Of a DNA stretch of 64,000 bases, positions 25,051 to 38,706 are shown piece after piece; the stretch's first letter is position 1; the number at the start of each line of letters is the position of its first letter. Source of the stretch: Zeugodacus cucurbitae (Eukaryota > Arthropoda > Insecta > Diptera > Tephritidae); assembly GCF_028554725.1 (NCBI RefSeq), contig NC_071670.1, forward strand, positions 51,821,501 through 51,885,500. The letters run 5' to 3'. Position numbers and translations under genes: made by a program. Below the pieces are notes generated by a model that was given only the letters and a program-made list of their open reading frames with translations, ran no database searches and was not told the DNA's origin.

Positions 25051-25690
25051 TTAAGGGGCTATACCAGTATAACCAATGAAAAATGAAGCGATTTTGGCGA
25101 ATTTTTTTTTATGAAAGTACTCGATAAAAATTTTCGGAGTTTTTTGGACATAAAAAGGCTATATTTTAAGATTTTTTTACAATAATATAGAAAAAATAAT
25201 GGAGTTATGTGCTGTCTTTGGAGGTACCAAAAAAGGTTCCCCAGCTGCTGACACGATTACGGCCGAATGAGCAGCTGAAACAAAAAAATCAAAAATGTTA
25301 TAAAAGTTGAATATATTTCCTACGATTTTTGAAAAATATCAAAAATTAACAAAATGGCGTACTTCTGAAAAAATGTCGTTTTTTGTTTTGGTAAAAAAAT
25401 AGTAATTTTTTAATGCCAAATTTGCAATTTTTAACCAATCAAAAATACCGTAGGTCCTTGTATAGTAAATATATTCAAGAGTACTTGGTCAATTTCTCAT
25501 TGAGTTATGATGTCAGCAAATTTGAAAAATGTTGTTTCGAGAAAAACGTGTTTAATGTTTCGACTATAGCGGCGAGCGGTCGCTATTTAGAAGGCAAGTA
25601 TTGAAAAAATTGGAAGTACAAACTATCGAATAAGCAGAAAAGAAAAAAAATCGTTTTTTTTTTAAAGTCCTCAATGGTATAACCCCTTAA
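25051..25690. mobile_element. MITE-like element A, TTAA/GGGG ends
   Basis: The left end TTAAGGGGCTATACCA (25051) and right end TGGTATAACCCCTTAA (ending 25690) are inverted repeats differing at one position over 16 bases. The 640-bp interior is AT-rich and does not encode a transposase. The ends belong to the same class as elements at 16331 and 55566, but the interior is unrelated at the level I can compare by eye. Confidence 0.6.
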
Positions 25691-25910
25691 GGTCCAGGTT
25701 TGGTCGTGAACCTTTACTTTTCTATCTTTCTCACGATGAGATATAAAAAGATTATTGCTATTATTAGATAATTCCATAAAAAATCTAGCATCTACGTAAA
25801 TTTAGCTATGGGAATTTAGTCCGATAGTAGGTAAAAATAGATCTCGATGCTTCTCTCATTTCATAAATATAAAAAAATATTTAATTTCTAGTATTTCTAA
25901 TATTTGACAG

Positions 25911-26140
25911 CTCTTTGGATAAAATTTGAATGTATCAGAAAGTCTGAAAACCTCATTCGCTTGAAAGCACTTTTCAATATAGTCCCCATTGGGGACGATA
26001 GACCAAATATAGAACTCTTTACATTTAAATATGATGTTTTAAATTTTATCATTTCGCTATATCCTTTAACAAATACACTCAAATTATTTAAAAAAAATAA
26101 TGGATTTCGAAATTGCTCTCTTTACAAAATACTTAAATAA
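25911..26140 (+). other. Protein-like open stretch after an acceptor-like site
   Basis: An acceptor-like 'ttctaatatttgacag' precedes 75 open codons (…IKFECIRKSENLIRLKALF…) that run to a TAA at about 26140. The opposite strand is also open over much of it. There is no in-frame ATG near the start and no recognised domain. It could be a decayed element fragment, a terminal exon or chance. Confidence 0.15.
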
Positions 26141-26159
26141 ATAAAAGTACTTATACACA

Positions 26160-28420
26160 TAATATTATATATGTACATTATACTAAAAATATGCGATAGT
26201 ATGTGCGTTTAAGTAGTTTCTCTGCAATTTATGTTGGCGACTGTATGCTAAGTGCCCGAAGCGATAATGCATTATGTTGCAATATACTTTCTTATTACTC
26301 TTGCCTAGCTTGTTGCCAAATGCATTTATGTGCAACATTTCGGCCGCAACATTGGTTCCGGACTTGAAGCGACTGTTTCGGTATCTGCAATTGGCTGACT
26401 TTGGGTTTGCTATGCTTTGGCTTTGCCTTTGCCAGGCCACATCACAAACGTTGGCATTTATGTATGTGCATGTGCAACACATCGCCTCTGGTTAGGGCAT
26501 CCATCAGCAAATTTAAATTGTGTTCCTAGCGATATGCAAAACAAAAACACAAACACACACACACATCAACTAGCATTTGCCATGTTTGTTTATTTGTTGT
26601 GATTTGTGTATGTTGTTGTTGTTGTTGTATGTGTTGGTTTGTCACATGTGTCATGCTGTCAAAATGCATGATGGTTATTCATGCTGCAGCTGTTGTTGTT
26701 TTTGTTGCTGTTGTTGCATCGTTGTCATGTTGCAGCATCTAAATACCGAGTCCTTGACTGTTGTCCTGCTGGCATTCTAATGGTTGGTCATATATTTTCT
26801 GTTGTTGCAACATGCATGTGAGCATACATATTATTCTACATTATTGTTGTTGTTCGAGTAACTTTTGCTGCTGCTATTGCTTGTGTTGTTGTTGTTTGCG
26901 TCCATCAAAACTTTTGACAGTTTGGGGCATAACAGCAACAAACACCTGCCATGTTTGTTGTTGTTTTTCTTATTATTGCTCTGCATATCAGTTGCATCAT
27001 CGTTGCCATCATTCAGCATTTGTTATTGTTGTTGTTATTTTTGTTGTGGTTAAACTTGGCTTTGGTGGTTTTTGTGGTTATACAATTACTTTTGCAACAA
27101 ACTTTGCGCCACACATTACACCCGCTTACTGTGGCCACACCCGTTGCTGCAAGCAGCACCATCGTGCAACGCAGCATATCACCTCGACTCGGTTGTAGTG
27201 TAGTAAGTGCCAGAACTCCTCGGTTTATCGTTTTATATATTTCAAAGTATAGCTGAGAGCAAAAAATCATATGTGTGGCATGTGCAACTATCTCTATGTG
27301 TTTGTGTGTGTATTAACAATGTAATAAAAATGGAACTTTTCCACTTTGTTGGTGCTGTGTATAAGCGTTAATACACACACCTACATGTGTGTGTATCTGT
27401 GTCGTTTAAGCTATATCTTGCCACAAAAGTAACGCATGTTGCACGTTCATGGTTGCCACACAACTTTTTCACATGCGCGCATTCTTAGATCGTTCGTCAT
27501 GCGTTGGAACACATACTCACACACTTACACATACAGTGATACACATGTGTGCCACTTGACCTTTTGAGTACAAGCTCCCAACCCGCATATCCTGGCTTTT
27601 TGTCCACTACTTTCCATGTTAGTTTTGTACTTGAGGGTTTTTCCAATATTTTACCATGCAGAACATATCTACAACACACACACTCATGCATATTTATCTT
27701 ACACATTTCCAGTGTATTTACGTTGGTATTTGCGGTTAATCCTGTTGTGCATTTTATTTTAGTTGAAATTTGTGGTCTCTATCTCCGAGTCCAATAAAGT
27801 GTAATAAGCACAAGGTGTACCGGTTCGTTCTCGTAACGTTGCAGGTGTAAGCGAGTACACGGTTAAAAAATTGTTTGAAGAGAGGAGTAGCTTAATTTTT
27901 TACTACTAAGGATTGGGTAATTTTATAGGAGAATCTCATAGGTCCTTATTTTACAAGGAATATCGCCTCGAAGCAAGGGCAGCAATTGAATATACGCATT
28001 ACTCTTAAGAATTGTAACGATATTCCATCTTCATCTCAGGATCTCAATATTTCTATGTTTTGTAGACAATTTTTGGACCTTTTCTTTATCAGCAGATATA
28101 CTGAAGTAGAAAAGATGATGCTCGGCATATAGGAAAGAATGTTTTGTAAGTTTATAATGGAGACTATATCTGTCTAAGCATACTTTGGATTAATGTTCCA
28201 GCTTTATATGGAACTTTTGATGGAAGGTTTAGCTTACACTTTAAGGCTAAACAACAACACACAAACTCTTGGAGCATAAAACTCTTCGAGTTAAAATAGC
28301 TGATCATATACAACAACAATTTAGTTGAAGTAAAATATATTCGCAATAATCTGATAGAATACTTTAACCAACCAACCATATTCGAAGAAAGTTCTCTTCT
28401 CTGATATCTCTCTGTTCGGA
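26160..28420. other. Non-coding, simple-repeat rich
   Basis: It contains (GTT)n at 26611-26628 and similar tracts to 27050, CA/TG tracts at 26545 and 27365-27395, and otherwise unique sequence. The minus frame 27497-27706 contains a protein-like stretch (KLTWKVVDKKPGYAGWELV) but has no convincing exon ends. Confidence 0.4.
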
Positions 28421-28423
28421 TTT

Positions 28424-29538
28424 CATTTTATAAATTAAACAAAACTTCCTGCGAAAGTACATTCGTTGACATTATGTATGGAAGTCGATTTCTTTTCCAT
28501 GGCCACCACAGTCGCACTTGCAGAAGTCCAAACGCTGAACCCAATTTTCCACGGGTTTTAAGCATAAATCGGCGAAACTGTCGCAATTTAACGTTCGATA
28601 TTCGTACGAAGTTCATCAATCATCATTGACGTAGGCCACAGGAAATGGTCTAGAGGCGTCAAGTTGAACGACCGAGGCGGCCAATTGACTGTGCCATTTC
28701 GTGAGGTAACACGTTCAACCACCTTGGTTCTTAATAAATTGATTGTGACATTGACTGTCTGGCTTGTGGCGCCGTCCTGTTGGAACCCCATATTGTCCAA
28801 GTCGATATCATCCAATTCGATACAAAAATATTCGATTATAATTGAGCGGTAACGAGTCCCATTCACATTAACGTGCCGGTCTTGATCATCACGGAAGAAG
28901 TACGAACCAATGCGCCGCCGGCCCATAAACCGCAACAAACCATAATTTTTTCGGAATGCAATGGTGACACATAAAATACGTGTGGATTGCTCTCTGACCG
29001 CGCATATTTTGACGCTCTGACGCAAATTTTGCTTATTAACAAAGCCATTCAGCCAGAAATGAGCCTCCTCGCTGAAGATGATCTTTTTCAAGTTGTTGCT
29101 CAGCCCAATTCACGAACATACGACGATTCTGGGGGTCAAGCGGTTTCAGTTCTTGCGTCTATTTGATCTTGTAAGAATCTAATCTAAGATCTTTTCCCAA
29201 AATTGGTCACAACGTCATCGCAGAAATGTTCAACGCTTGAGAACGAGGTGTGAGAGACTGCGCTTGTGGTATCAATATTCCCGATATTACGGGCACTTCT
29301 TTGTCTCACTGTCATGGGAACATTTTTTACTTTGCCTGTGGATTGAAATTTTTCCACTAAACGCTCAATGACGACGTAGCGCTCTTAAAGTTGAGGCCAC
29401 TGACTACGCCTTTCGGTAGTAAATTTTAATAATTTCGACGCGTTGTTGGATCGTATATCTTTCCATGATGACGTGACAAACCGTACTGAAGAGAAGTGAG
29501 AGCGTAAAAAAATAAGGCGTCCCTTTTGAAAACAGGCT
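28424..29538 (-). mobile_element. DD41D ('rosa'-type) mariner element, near full length, degenerate
   Basis: This is the longest copy of the family in the window. It holds a full-span transposase pseudogene on the minus strand. The upstream end still shows 'cccttttgaaaac' (about 29522), matching the terminal-repeat sequence of the copy at 53005, but outer ends and flanking TA are too diverged to define. From memory, DD41D mariners were described from Ceratitis rosa and other tephritids, which supports the host assignment. Confidence 0.7.
28472..29466 (-). pseudogene. DD41D mariner transposase, inactive
   Basis: ATG at 29466 starts MERYTIQQRVEIIKIYYRKA and then meets a stop. The frame resumes in pieces and is best preserved from 29091 to 28588. 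There the catalytic core reads IIFSEEAHFWLNG, where the usual first Asp appears as Glu, then MGFQQDGATS with the second Asp, and 41 residues later LTPLDHFLW with the third Asp: DD41D spacing. After FLW a short deletion removes residues before IDELRTNIER, and the frame then stops. The normal stop position is at about 28472-28474. Loss of the first Asp plus several frame breaks make it non-functional. In the active family it would cut and paste the element at TA sites. Confidence 0.75.
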
Positions 29539-29539
29539 A

Positions 29540-31870
29540 AAAAAGCTAAAGCTAAAACTTTTACTTTTACGTGATTTTCTAGTTGTCATCCTGACTATCC
29601 TGACTGAGAGCCTCTGGATTCTGTTTTATATTCAAGCAGTCCGTTATGCGACACTTGGAAGTGACCTATTGTTCATGAAAGTAGATTTTGGAGATCTTTT
29701 AAAAGATCTTCACGTTTCAATAATGATTTCTTTCCTCCTTGCCTTTCTAGATTTGCATTAGAAGTTGACTTTCCAGAATTTATTGGAAAAGGTAATAATT
29801 ATTTCCTCATAATTGTCTAAGTCGAGCGAGCATTTTTTCACTTGAGATATTCCTTATGAAATGTAAAACTAAAAAAAAAAACATTCTTTCCATTAAATTT
29901 ATATCCTAAATATCTCCTAGTGTACGCACTCACTTCGCTTGTTGGCAAGCAAGCAAATTTGAATTTCGTAGGAGTATTAGAAGCATAAAATGGTAGCTAC
30001 TTTGTCGGTTAAATGGAAATTATGTTATCACAACAATTTGTAGGCTTACGAGACGAGAAAGAAATGTTGCAATTTTCATGCAAACCTCCGCCGCCGTTCA
30101 CCTACGTCTCTATGTCTGTACAACAACCACATTGCTGGGGAGAAAAAATAATGAAAATAAAACAACAAATTCTGTCGGCGATTAGTGTGGTCTGCCAAAG
30201 TTGCTTTCGCACAACACAACAGTGCCTGCAAAATGTATGTGACCCCAAACTCGTTGTTGCACATGTCTGCGTGTGTGTTTGTAGGCAAGTGTGCGTATTA
30301 AGATGTGTACCGGCGATTAGGTAGTGCAAACATAAAATGGTGAAACGGCAAAGGATATGCAACACACATGCACACACACGCCTACAATCAAACTGTGTTG
30401 AGGGGGCTCCTGGTTTTATGCAAATTTTTGCCATGAATTTCGTACTCATTCATTTAATGTGAAAAGTTTAATATGCAGCAAATTTACATGCATATAGGCG
30501 TGAAGATGATTTGCTTGCCGATGTGTGTGTAAGAGTGTGTACTTGTTGTTGCAAATATGCTTGTTCGCACATTTGTTGACTCTCGAAAGTGCTTGAAGAG
30601 ATTTTGTGCAAAGTTTGTTGTGCAAAAATTTAGTCTTCAATTCGTAATGACAAATTTAGTATTTTCTCACGTGAAATAGTTCCGTTCCTGGAAGCAGTTA
30701 CATTCATTAAATCGTAAATAACTCGGAATTTTTGAAAAAGAATGGGACAAAAAATGCTTTCCTGCATGAATATGATTTATTTATTTTTTTTTAATAATAT
30801 GGAATTCACATAAAAATCAAGCAAAATACGGGATCGCATTGTAACTATCCATTTTCGAAACATCAGTTCTGAACAACAACTTACCGATCCAAATATGCTT
30901 AAATCGTCGAAATAGCAGCCATTTGCTGGATAATATACGTTTTAATACCGATAACGTAGAACCGATTGTTATGGAAATTTTCTGGGCTTCTTAGATCATC
31001 ACAATGACAATAATTTTAACGTTTTTTATCGATCGATTACTAAATTTCCACCTCTAGAAGAAAAATTTTCACTAATCCCATGAACTATTAGAGTCTTAAC
31101 AATTCAGAATTCTCTTTCAGATGACAAAATTCCTAGGCTAAATTTGAATGAAAGTGAAATAATAGGATTTTAACAATAAAATTGTATTGGGATTTTCAAG
31201 TCATTGATTTTAGAAGACAACATATGGAAGATTTATAGTCAAATGATAATTCATGACTTAAGTTGTCAAGTTCAGTCGAAGATATTTTTTGGAAAATCAA
31301 AAACCAACGCTGGTAAACTAGATTTCAAAATCCTTTTATGGATCTCCATTCACTTTTAGTGGAACTATCCCTTGATTTTTTTTAAAATATGAATGATAGG
31401 AGGGCTCTATTTATGGCTGAACAATTAAAAAGTAAGGATCAGAAATAAAATTGTTGATTCTTCCATTCCTATACTTGACTCTTCGAATTAGTATTTGTAT
31501 AGTTCTCTACTGTGAAATTGCGTTAAGGCAAAGATCCATCACACACAATTTAAAGAAGATATATCTAGTAACTTTATTTTAATCGAAAACTCCAAAGTAC
31601 GAATTATTTTCGCTGAATTCTAGGTTGCCTAAACTTAAAATGATGTGATTAACCGAAGAAAGAATTATATTCTTTTAGAAGTACATTTATTGCTGTTTTA
31701 ATGTAAACGCAGAAAAAGTATCTCACTTTGTACTTATCAATAATATGATTTCCATCTATCGCTAATGTTTTTTTTTATTTTTTTTTCTACATACGTTCCT
31801 ACATGTATGTACATATATACTCATTTGTCTTATACCTGGCTTACATGTGTCCTCCAGTACATAATTCACA
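29540..31870. other. Unique sequence, no gene recognised
   Basis: AT-rich with CA/TG tracts at 30270-30400 and 30520-30540. Short frames on both strands at 30013-30640 overlap each other and have no exon boundaries. A-rich runs near 31770-31790 would provide an AATAAA on the minus strand. Confidence 0.4.
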
Positions 31871-31874
31871 TTTA

Positions 31875-32039
31875 TATTGGGTGTAAAATAAAATAAAATC
31901 CCGGCGGCTTGCCACGCTTACGTTTGTCATAAATTTGAGGACCCTTTTCGTGTGCGAAGGACACAAGCGTAATGTTAATCACAATGTCAAAAGCTACAAA
32001 CACATAAGAATATGCTTTCGCTTCGATATGAGTTTCGCT
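31875..32039 (-). CDS. Candidate exon or small membrane-type ORF
   Basis: On the minus strand a strong acceptor (ttcttactttcttatttgcag) precedes an open frame with a clear coding codon pattern: SETHIEAKAYSYVFVAFDIV…, then …SFAHEKGPQIYDKRKRGKPP, and a TAA around 31872. Residues 10-30 are hydrophobic and are followed by a basic KRKRGK stretch, like a membrane segment with a cytoplasmic tail. A donor-like AAAC|GTAAGC at 31922/31921 would instead make a 118-bp internal exon. The frame also extends upstream through the acceptor to an ATG near 32075 (MFFLRFLLSYLQ…), so an intronless 60-odd residue ORF with signal-like start is a third reading. I cannot name the protein. Confidence 0.42.
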
Positions 32040-32099
32040 CTGCAAATAAGAAAGTAAGAACCGCAAAAAGAACATTGTCAAAAAAGTACAATAATAACA

Positions 32100-35000
32100 A
32101 AAAACGAGGAACTCACAAACAATGGCTCTTATTTTGGTGGAGAATGAGCCCCTTTACAACATAATAGTCTGTATGTGGAAGCTAAAAAATAAAAAATCAA
32201 ATGTGACAATTCGTGCAGAGGGAAAACAGTTAAAATAAACCATAAAGAAAGCACAACTTCGAAAGAATGAGTGCAAGACAAACGTGTTTTTTTGTATAGG
32301 GGTCTTATGCATGTATTTTTTCAATTCGAAGCAAACGAATTTAAAATATATAGTAATCGCTATTCTTAAGTGAAATCGCTAACGGTTACTTATGGTAAGC
32401 ATAATGTGGGGTGAATATATATTCAAATAAAAAATTAATATTTTTATTAAAAAGATATATTTTTCTCAATAAAAAGGTAATTTTTATTAACTTCGCCGAT
32501 GTCTTAGCATTTCACTAACCTCCTTTAACGAAGAAACCACGAACTTCGCACGCTAACTTCTTAACGATCATTGACTTTAATTCCTACATTTCTATATATA
32601 TTCTTATACTCATGGATCTATTGGACTATGCCTATAGACTCCTACTATCACATAGGTTATACTTAATAATATCATATATCCTTGACTTCTTCCGACCAAC
32701 TCATTCGAGGGTTCTCTTTGTGTTCTATCTGAAGCAATAACTTAGAACAGTATGTTTCAAATTAATTCAAAGTTCGCTTAGAATATCTAATTTCTCAATA
32801 AGTCAAATGATGTACCTTACTTTATTTCGTTTTTCAAATATCTCCGTTCTTAGTTTATATCTTCTAACTTTCTCCGCTATTTTTAACTTCAGACTTTTTT
32901 ATAGTTGGGCCCCCATATCCTCCCAAGGAATTGAGGGGACATAGACACCATCATCACTGTCAAATTTTTCATTTCCGCCTCCACTTAGCTCATATCCCTC
33001 CGTAAGTTTGATATAGCTAGAATTATAAGACATCTAACATTTTGATTCAAAATGCAAGCTTTCGTGTTTTCTTCCAGCTTCACAGCTCTTTGTAGTCATA
33101 CATTACGAAGAAAACTTTTTCTGACCGCACCTAAGCTAATCTCTAAAGCTCTAGTCCTTCGCAAAACAAGATATAAATTTTTAATGAGTTCTATCAAAAG
33201 CAATTGTTTTGACAAATGTGTTCTCATTCTCACTACATTCAGATTGAACTTTAAAAATTCATATCAAATTTCATATTTTGATTTATTAGAAGACACCAAA
33301 TTTCATGCATACTAAACACACATACATATGTACATATATACATATTGAACCGTCATATTCATATTCAATTGAGTTGTCTTAGAAAAATCTGTAAATTATG
33401 AAACAAAAAATATTAAATCAAAAATACGTCATTCAAATAACACAGCGTTGCTTTAACCCAGTGTACCGTTATCTAACTATATACACAACCACTAAATCCA
33501 AAGAGATCTCTACAATGTCCCCCGACTGCAAAATGTCGCTTGAGGGGGAGCTAAAGAAATATTGCAATGTAAAAAGTCACGTACGAATTTCGGTTCACTG
33601 CAATGGCGCATGCACGAACGCGGACACCAACAATAGCAGCAACAACAAGGAAAATGGTGTACAATGTATGGCAGAAATGTCACATCGAGGCGAGCAAATA
33701 ACCAGAAATATGCAAGCAAAAAAAAAAATCGAATCACATTGGTATTGTTGTTACCATAGTATTAGTATTTGTGTTGCGGTGTGGTGCGGTGCGATGTGTT
33801 AGGTGTAATGCTGTGTGTTGGTACGTGCCATTTTTAGGATGTGACACATGACCAACCGCAGCACATCCGCATAAATGCATGGAATATCTACGTTACAGGG
33901 ATTGATAGGTGCAGGTGCCGTGTAGGAAAAAGTTCGGAGGTGCTATATTTATGATTTTCTATTTGACCAATAATTTTTAATTTTTTTTGTGAAGTTTGAT
34001 TGTTTTCATTAACTGACAATCTTTTTCCGAATTATATACAAATTGAAGATTTTTCGATTTTTTTCGGAAGGGTTTATTAGATTTTTTTCTTTTGTAGTAT
34101 TTTTAATTTGATCGTATTTGTGTCAGGTGGCAACTCTTCTATTCGAATCTGAGAAGAACTAAATGTAAAAAACATGAGTTGTGGATGGGCTTAGTACATA
34201 GAAATGACACCAGGCACCGGTTGATAGGATCCAAAAAGACTCTGTCTAACGGCTCATTATTATATTATACTTTTTATGAAAGAGTCTCTGTGGGACCTTT
34301 GGCGAAGGCATCAATGGTCTATGGAATGAACTTAGTTATTGGTCTTAGAAGACCTAGTTACATATTTCCAACCTCAACTTTCGGGACTGTAAAAGGCTTG
34401 TGGTCTTATATCCTGTGGTATTATATCAGTAAAAACCAAAAACTCCTAAGATCCAACCAAAGAGGGAAGTAACCGAGATTCAGACCCAAAATCCCACGGA
34501 ATAGAATAAAATAATTCCTCCTACATGATCTTACGACCCAAAATGTCAGCACCTTCCAGAGCATAAAAGTTCCATATCGGATACCTAGATTGTATATCTG
34601 AAATCCGTACCAGTACACACTCCCCATGACATGTGTGATCCGCGGATCGGAAATCATCAGTATCATCAACGCTACGCAGCCAACACAACAACAACAAAAC
34701 CAACGTAGATAAACTAACTGGACTCCTAGAAACTCAGTCCAGAATAAAAAAAATCCAATGTAGAAAAAATTTTAAGGTCGCACCAACATGAATCAACCAG
34801 AGCGAACAACAACACATCGAGCTAGTACACTGAGTGGCGACAACAACAAATGCAATAAAATCCAAAAGTCCCCAACGACGAACGTGACACAAATGACAAC
34901 TATGGAACAAGAGACACTAGCATAAAAACAGCCAAGCGTATCAAAGCAACAACAAACGCAACAGCAACAATGGTCAAAGTAGCTGCTGACCAACACAATT

Positions 35001-36240
35001 CCCGATTGCACAACACTTCATCCGTGATTGGGCAAAGAGTCGGAGGGGCGAAGTGGAGGCACTTGCAACACCGGCAGCTGTGGCAGTCCGTTTAGTGCGT
35101 TTCTGATTCGCTATGCGTCAATGGGGCAGGGCCAGTAGGTGACATCGCTCGCTGCCATTGTGTCGCTGACAACGACAAGAATAACAGCAACAACAACAGC
35201 AGCGACGTGGAGACACAAATATTTCAGATTTCAGCAAAAATGGCTAACGAGTTCTCCAACCGCACAGTTAGTTAGTTAAGCATCAACGTGAGAGCGGTGA
35301 AAGAGCAAAGTTTTAAAATAACAAACAAAAAAATAACGGCACACACGAAGGCGATGCAAAGCAACAATAAAAGATATCAACGAAGCCAACGAAAGAATTT
35401 CAGCAAAAAGAAATGAAGTGTAAACGCAACTATTTCTCTGATAAGTTGGAAACGTACAGCTGTTGTTGTACTCACGCAGCAAATATCCGACGAAGATGCA
35501 AGCGATAGCATTGACAAAGAAAAAGACACTTGGTCGCACTCGATTTTGTTACTCGATTTTCGTTCGTTTCGCTGAAACTCCTCTGATGTAGCCAAAGGAG
35601 CTGTTGATGGTCATCTTTGTTCGAGTTTCAGCTCAATAGTCTGGGAAATATTCTCTCATTTTCCCGAACTTCCTTTTTAAGATGTCTTTAAAACATATCC
35701 TTTTAAAATATATTCCATAAGCAGTGATAATAGACAAGTGTTGGAGAAACTCTCTTCTACAAGGTTTTTGATATTTATAAAGTATGAAATATATAAATTC
35801 ATTCCCTTTCTTCGATCGCTGGAAGAACTTTACACGTGAGTTCAAAACTTTGTTCCTTTTTAACTTGGATCTTTTCGTATTTCATATTCAAATTCTTTTA
35901 ATTCATATCATATCATTCATGGTGGAAAAGGCTAAAACATAGGCTTTACTCTACATTTAAGCTATCTAATGTTTTAGTTTGTACACTTATACTGATTCTT
36001 CAATAGATACAAATTCGCGATATTGATCACGACACAATCATAACATGATTGCTGAGGGGAGGTTGGTCAACTATTCTCCAAGATTATGTCGGCCGACGTT
36101 AAAAAAGACCATAACGACTATGATATTTGAGAGCGGAAGCTCGCTGATGGGATGGATATTGATTAAAATTTCACCAAAGATTAAACAACAGAAAACTAAA
36201 AAAGTCTCAAATGATCCACTGAAGATATAAGCAACATCAG
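32100..36240. other. Unique sequence, no gene recognised
   Basis: 32100-34170 is AT-rich, including a 134-codon plus frame at 33398-33802 without recognisable features. 34170-34790 has overlapping open frames on both strands without exon ends. 34790-35600 is CAA/CAG-rich and more GC-rich, possibly regulatory. 35640-36240 is AT-rich. Confidence 0.35.
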
Positions 36241-36247
36241 CATTAGG

Positions 36248-36680
36248 TTGGCACTACAGCCGGGGGTCGGTCTTTGCCACGTAGAGAAGTCTTCGCCATT
36301 GCGCGCAATGGTGGCAGTTGGAGATTTGAAGTTTCACCAGGCCTACATCCACTTCATCCTTTCATCTGAGTTTATGTCATCCTTTTCTCAATTGCTTACC
36401 GAGCTCATGATAGCATTTGTTGGCAAGTGTGATTCTCCAATTGGTTTCGTCGAAGACGCGATTGTTGATTTTTATGTTGGATCCTAGATAGACTATATGC
36501 TCGATGTTATATATTTAACAGTCAACAGTGTCGGGAAATGCCAATAGTTGAGGCCCTTTGCTGGATTACAAGAGGTACCCACGAGGTCCATTTGCTTTAC
36601 TAATTTTTCTAGGCTTGAGAATGATGCAGACACAACCTTATTGTTCCGGCCGAACTTATAAACCGCTATCAATAAGATAA
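36248..36680 (-). pseudogene. LINE reverse-transcriptase fragment 1
   Basis: On the minus strand, 36660-36580 reads NNKVVSASFSSLEKLVKQM, matching the post-catalytic part of the reverse transcriptase of the element at 39365. 36485-36365 reads GSNIKINNRVFDE, then NWRITLANKCYHELGKQLRK, the following conserved region of the same type of non-LTR retrotransposon. Frame breaks separate the pieces. The family clade is not assigned. Confidence 0.6.
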
Positions 36681-38706
36681 TTGTCAACCTACGCCAGTCA
36701 AGAAGAAGAATAAGATAATTGAGAAAGGGCGCTCGCAGCCGTGAACTAAAATCTCCAAATATTATTGAACAATTCAGTGTTGTTGTTTTGATCGTGACAT
36801 CTGTATAGATATATGGAACGCAGTACTTAGACACAGTTTAGAAGTATCACATGGTCTCAACTTAAACATGTTAGCAACTTTTAATTTTATACAGCTGTCG
36901 TCTATTCGAACCTTCTTCAGCAAGAAAGAAGTTATACTTTACTTCAGTAAAGCTTTCGTATTTCTATATATGTTGAAATCATAGCTAAGACTTCAATTAA
37001 AGTGGAATGACCACTTCGGTGTAGATCTTGAAATCCGAAAGAGTATCGGCTTTAATGTTCTAAGGTCGTCCATGGTCCGAATGAGTTACTTACCTTACTT
37101 CATGTGAATATTGATTATGTTGTTCAAACTGTTTGATCGCGGGCTTGATATACTAGATTAACATATCAATTTTTTGGATGGAACTATCTTTATACTTACG
37201 ATAAAATTTTACGCATAGCCATAAGATTTTAGACAGAAGAAGACCTCTATTAGAAACAGCTACTATTTTTAAGTGGCTTTTAACTACCATTTTAACATAT
37301 CGCTGAAAGGATGCCCGACCGCCACTGTTCATTTCATTTATACTCCATTTCCTTACACCTCGCAGCTATTGCTATGAAAATGATGCTGATTTTCCAGTGA
37401 TTTGATTTCTGATTCAAGCCACATGACACGTACTAAGCGATAAACTGGTATAGACATACAGACACATATGTATAACTCATGCAGACACACCAAAGTGTGA
37501 TATATTTTCGACGAATCCTTTTGGTTAACAAGCTATTTTTACTGCTGGCCATTTGAGTAGATGCAACCCAATTTGGTTGCATGAAATTCACCGCACGCTT
37601 GATTAGCCAAACTGGACATTAAGTGGTTGCCACATTGGGTGGCATGCTCTGGATTTGCACGGAATATATATTTACAAAGCTGCTTTAAGCATTTAAATGC
37701 TAGCAAAATGTTAGAGCAGAGCTGTGTGGGAATTTTCATAAATTAGCAAGCAAATTAGGCGTGCGTCAAACTTTTAGTACTCCATCTACATGCTAGCATT
37801 GTTGTTGTTGTTGCAAAAAAACAATTTTAACCACTCATACCACAAGTATTGTTTACACAACTGTGGAAAGTTGCTATTAAAACGCTGCATGTTGCATGCC
37901 ACAAAATGTTGCAAGGACACATATTAACTGTAAGTGTCAGAAGGACTACTTGAGCTTGTATGCGAAAATTTGAGGGACTTGACTAGCGGCCAAAATGGCA
38001 GTCAGCTAATATATGTGTTGCGCAATTAGTGTTGTTTTCTCAAAAATTAAAGAGACAACACGCATACACACTTGCACACACAAAAGGAGCAAGTGTAAAT
38101 ATTATAAAAGTACACATACTTGTCACATGCATGCATGCATGTAAGTGCAAACTTTTCCACTTAAAAAAGCTTACTTACCTTGAGCAATGGCAGTTAAAAC
38201 TAAATTCCAACACGATCTACATGCAACACAGACACATACATATGAACTTGCAAAATGCCGTCGTCAGACACTTCAGCCACTTACCTGGCCAATGTGGCGA
38301 CTGTTGCATTGCTTGCGCAATAACAGTATAAAATTAACTAAAATTACAAGCAAATACACACTGACATATGTATGTGAGCTTAGTTGTTTGCCTGTAATCA
38401 TCAGCATCCATGTTGAACAGTAAATGTAGCATAACTGCAGGCACTTACTTGGTGGGCCATGAATTGCTCATTAATTTGGAAGTGCGACAAGATATCAAAA
38501 TAACCAGGAATTTATAATATGACCAACACATGCCAGGAGACACACATATACACACAAAGTTGAATGTTTGAAGGCTTTTGAGTAGTATGTTTATGTGCTC
38601 TGAAGAAGAAGTGTTATTCTTGCCACCTACTCAATATCCTCAGTTAAGACAGAGTTAGTTAACAATCCGTTGTACATACATATATATGTAGGTGTCCATA
38701 TGTATA
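36681..38706. other. Unique sequence, no gene recognised
   Basis: 37500-38400 is of balanced composition with many 'ttgcatg' and 'tgcaaca' words and a (GTT)4 run at 37801, possibly conserved non-coding DNA. A perfect minus-strand donor (CTCAAG|GTAAGTAAG) near 38178 is isolated. Confidence 0.35.

Noticed and set aside
26761..27270. 145- and 101-codon plus frames and 85-codon minus frame
   Set aside because: They are simple-repeat translations that overlap one another on both strands.
27497..27706. Minus frame containing a protein-like stretch
   Set aside because: It is flanked by CA/TG repeats, has weak exon boundaries and no recognised similarity.
33398..33802. 134-codon plus frame
   Set aside because: Random-looking composition, with no domain, signal or conserved motif recognised.
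38170..38190. Perfect minus-strand splice donor
   Set aside because: The upstream sequence on that strand shows no coding pattern or acceptor, and isolated donors are frequent by chance.
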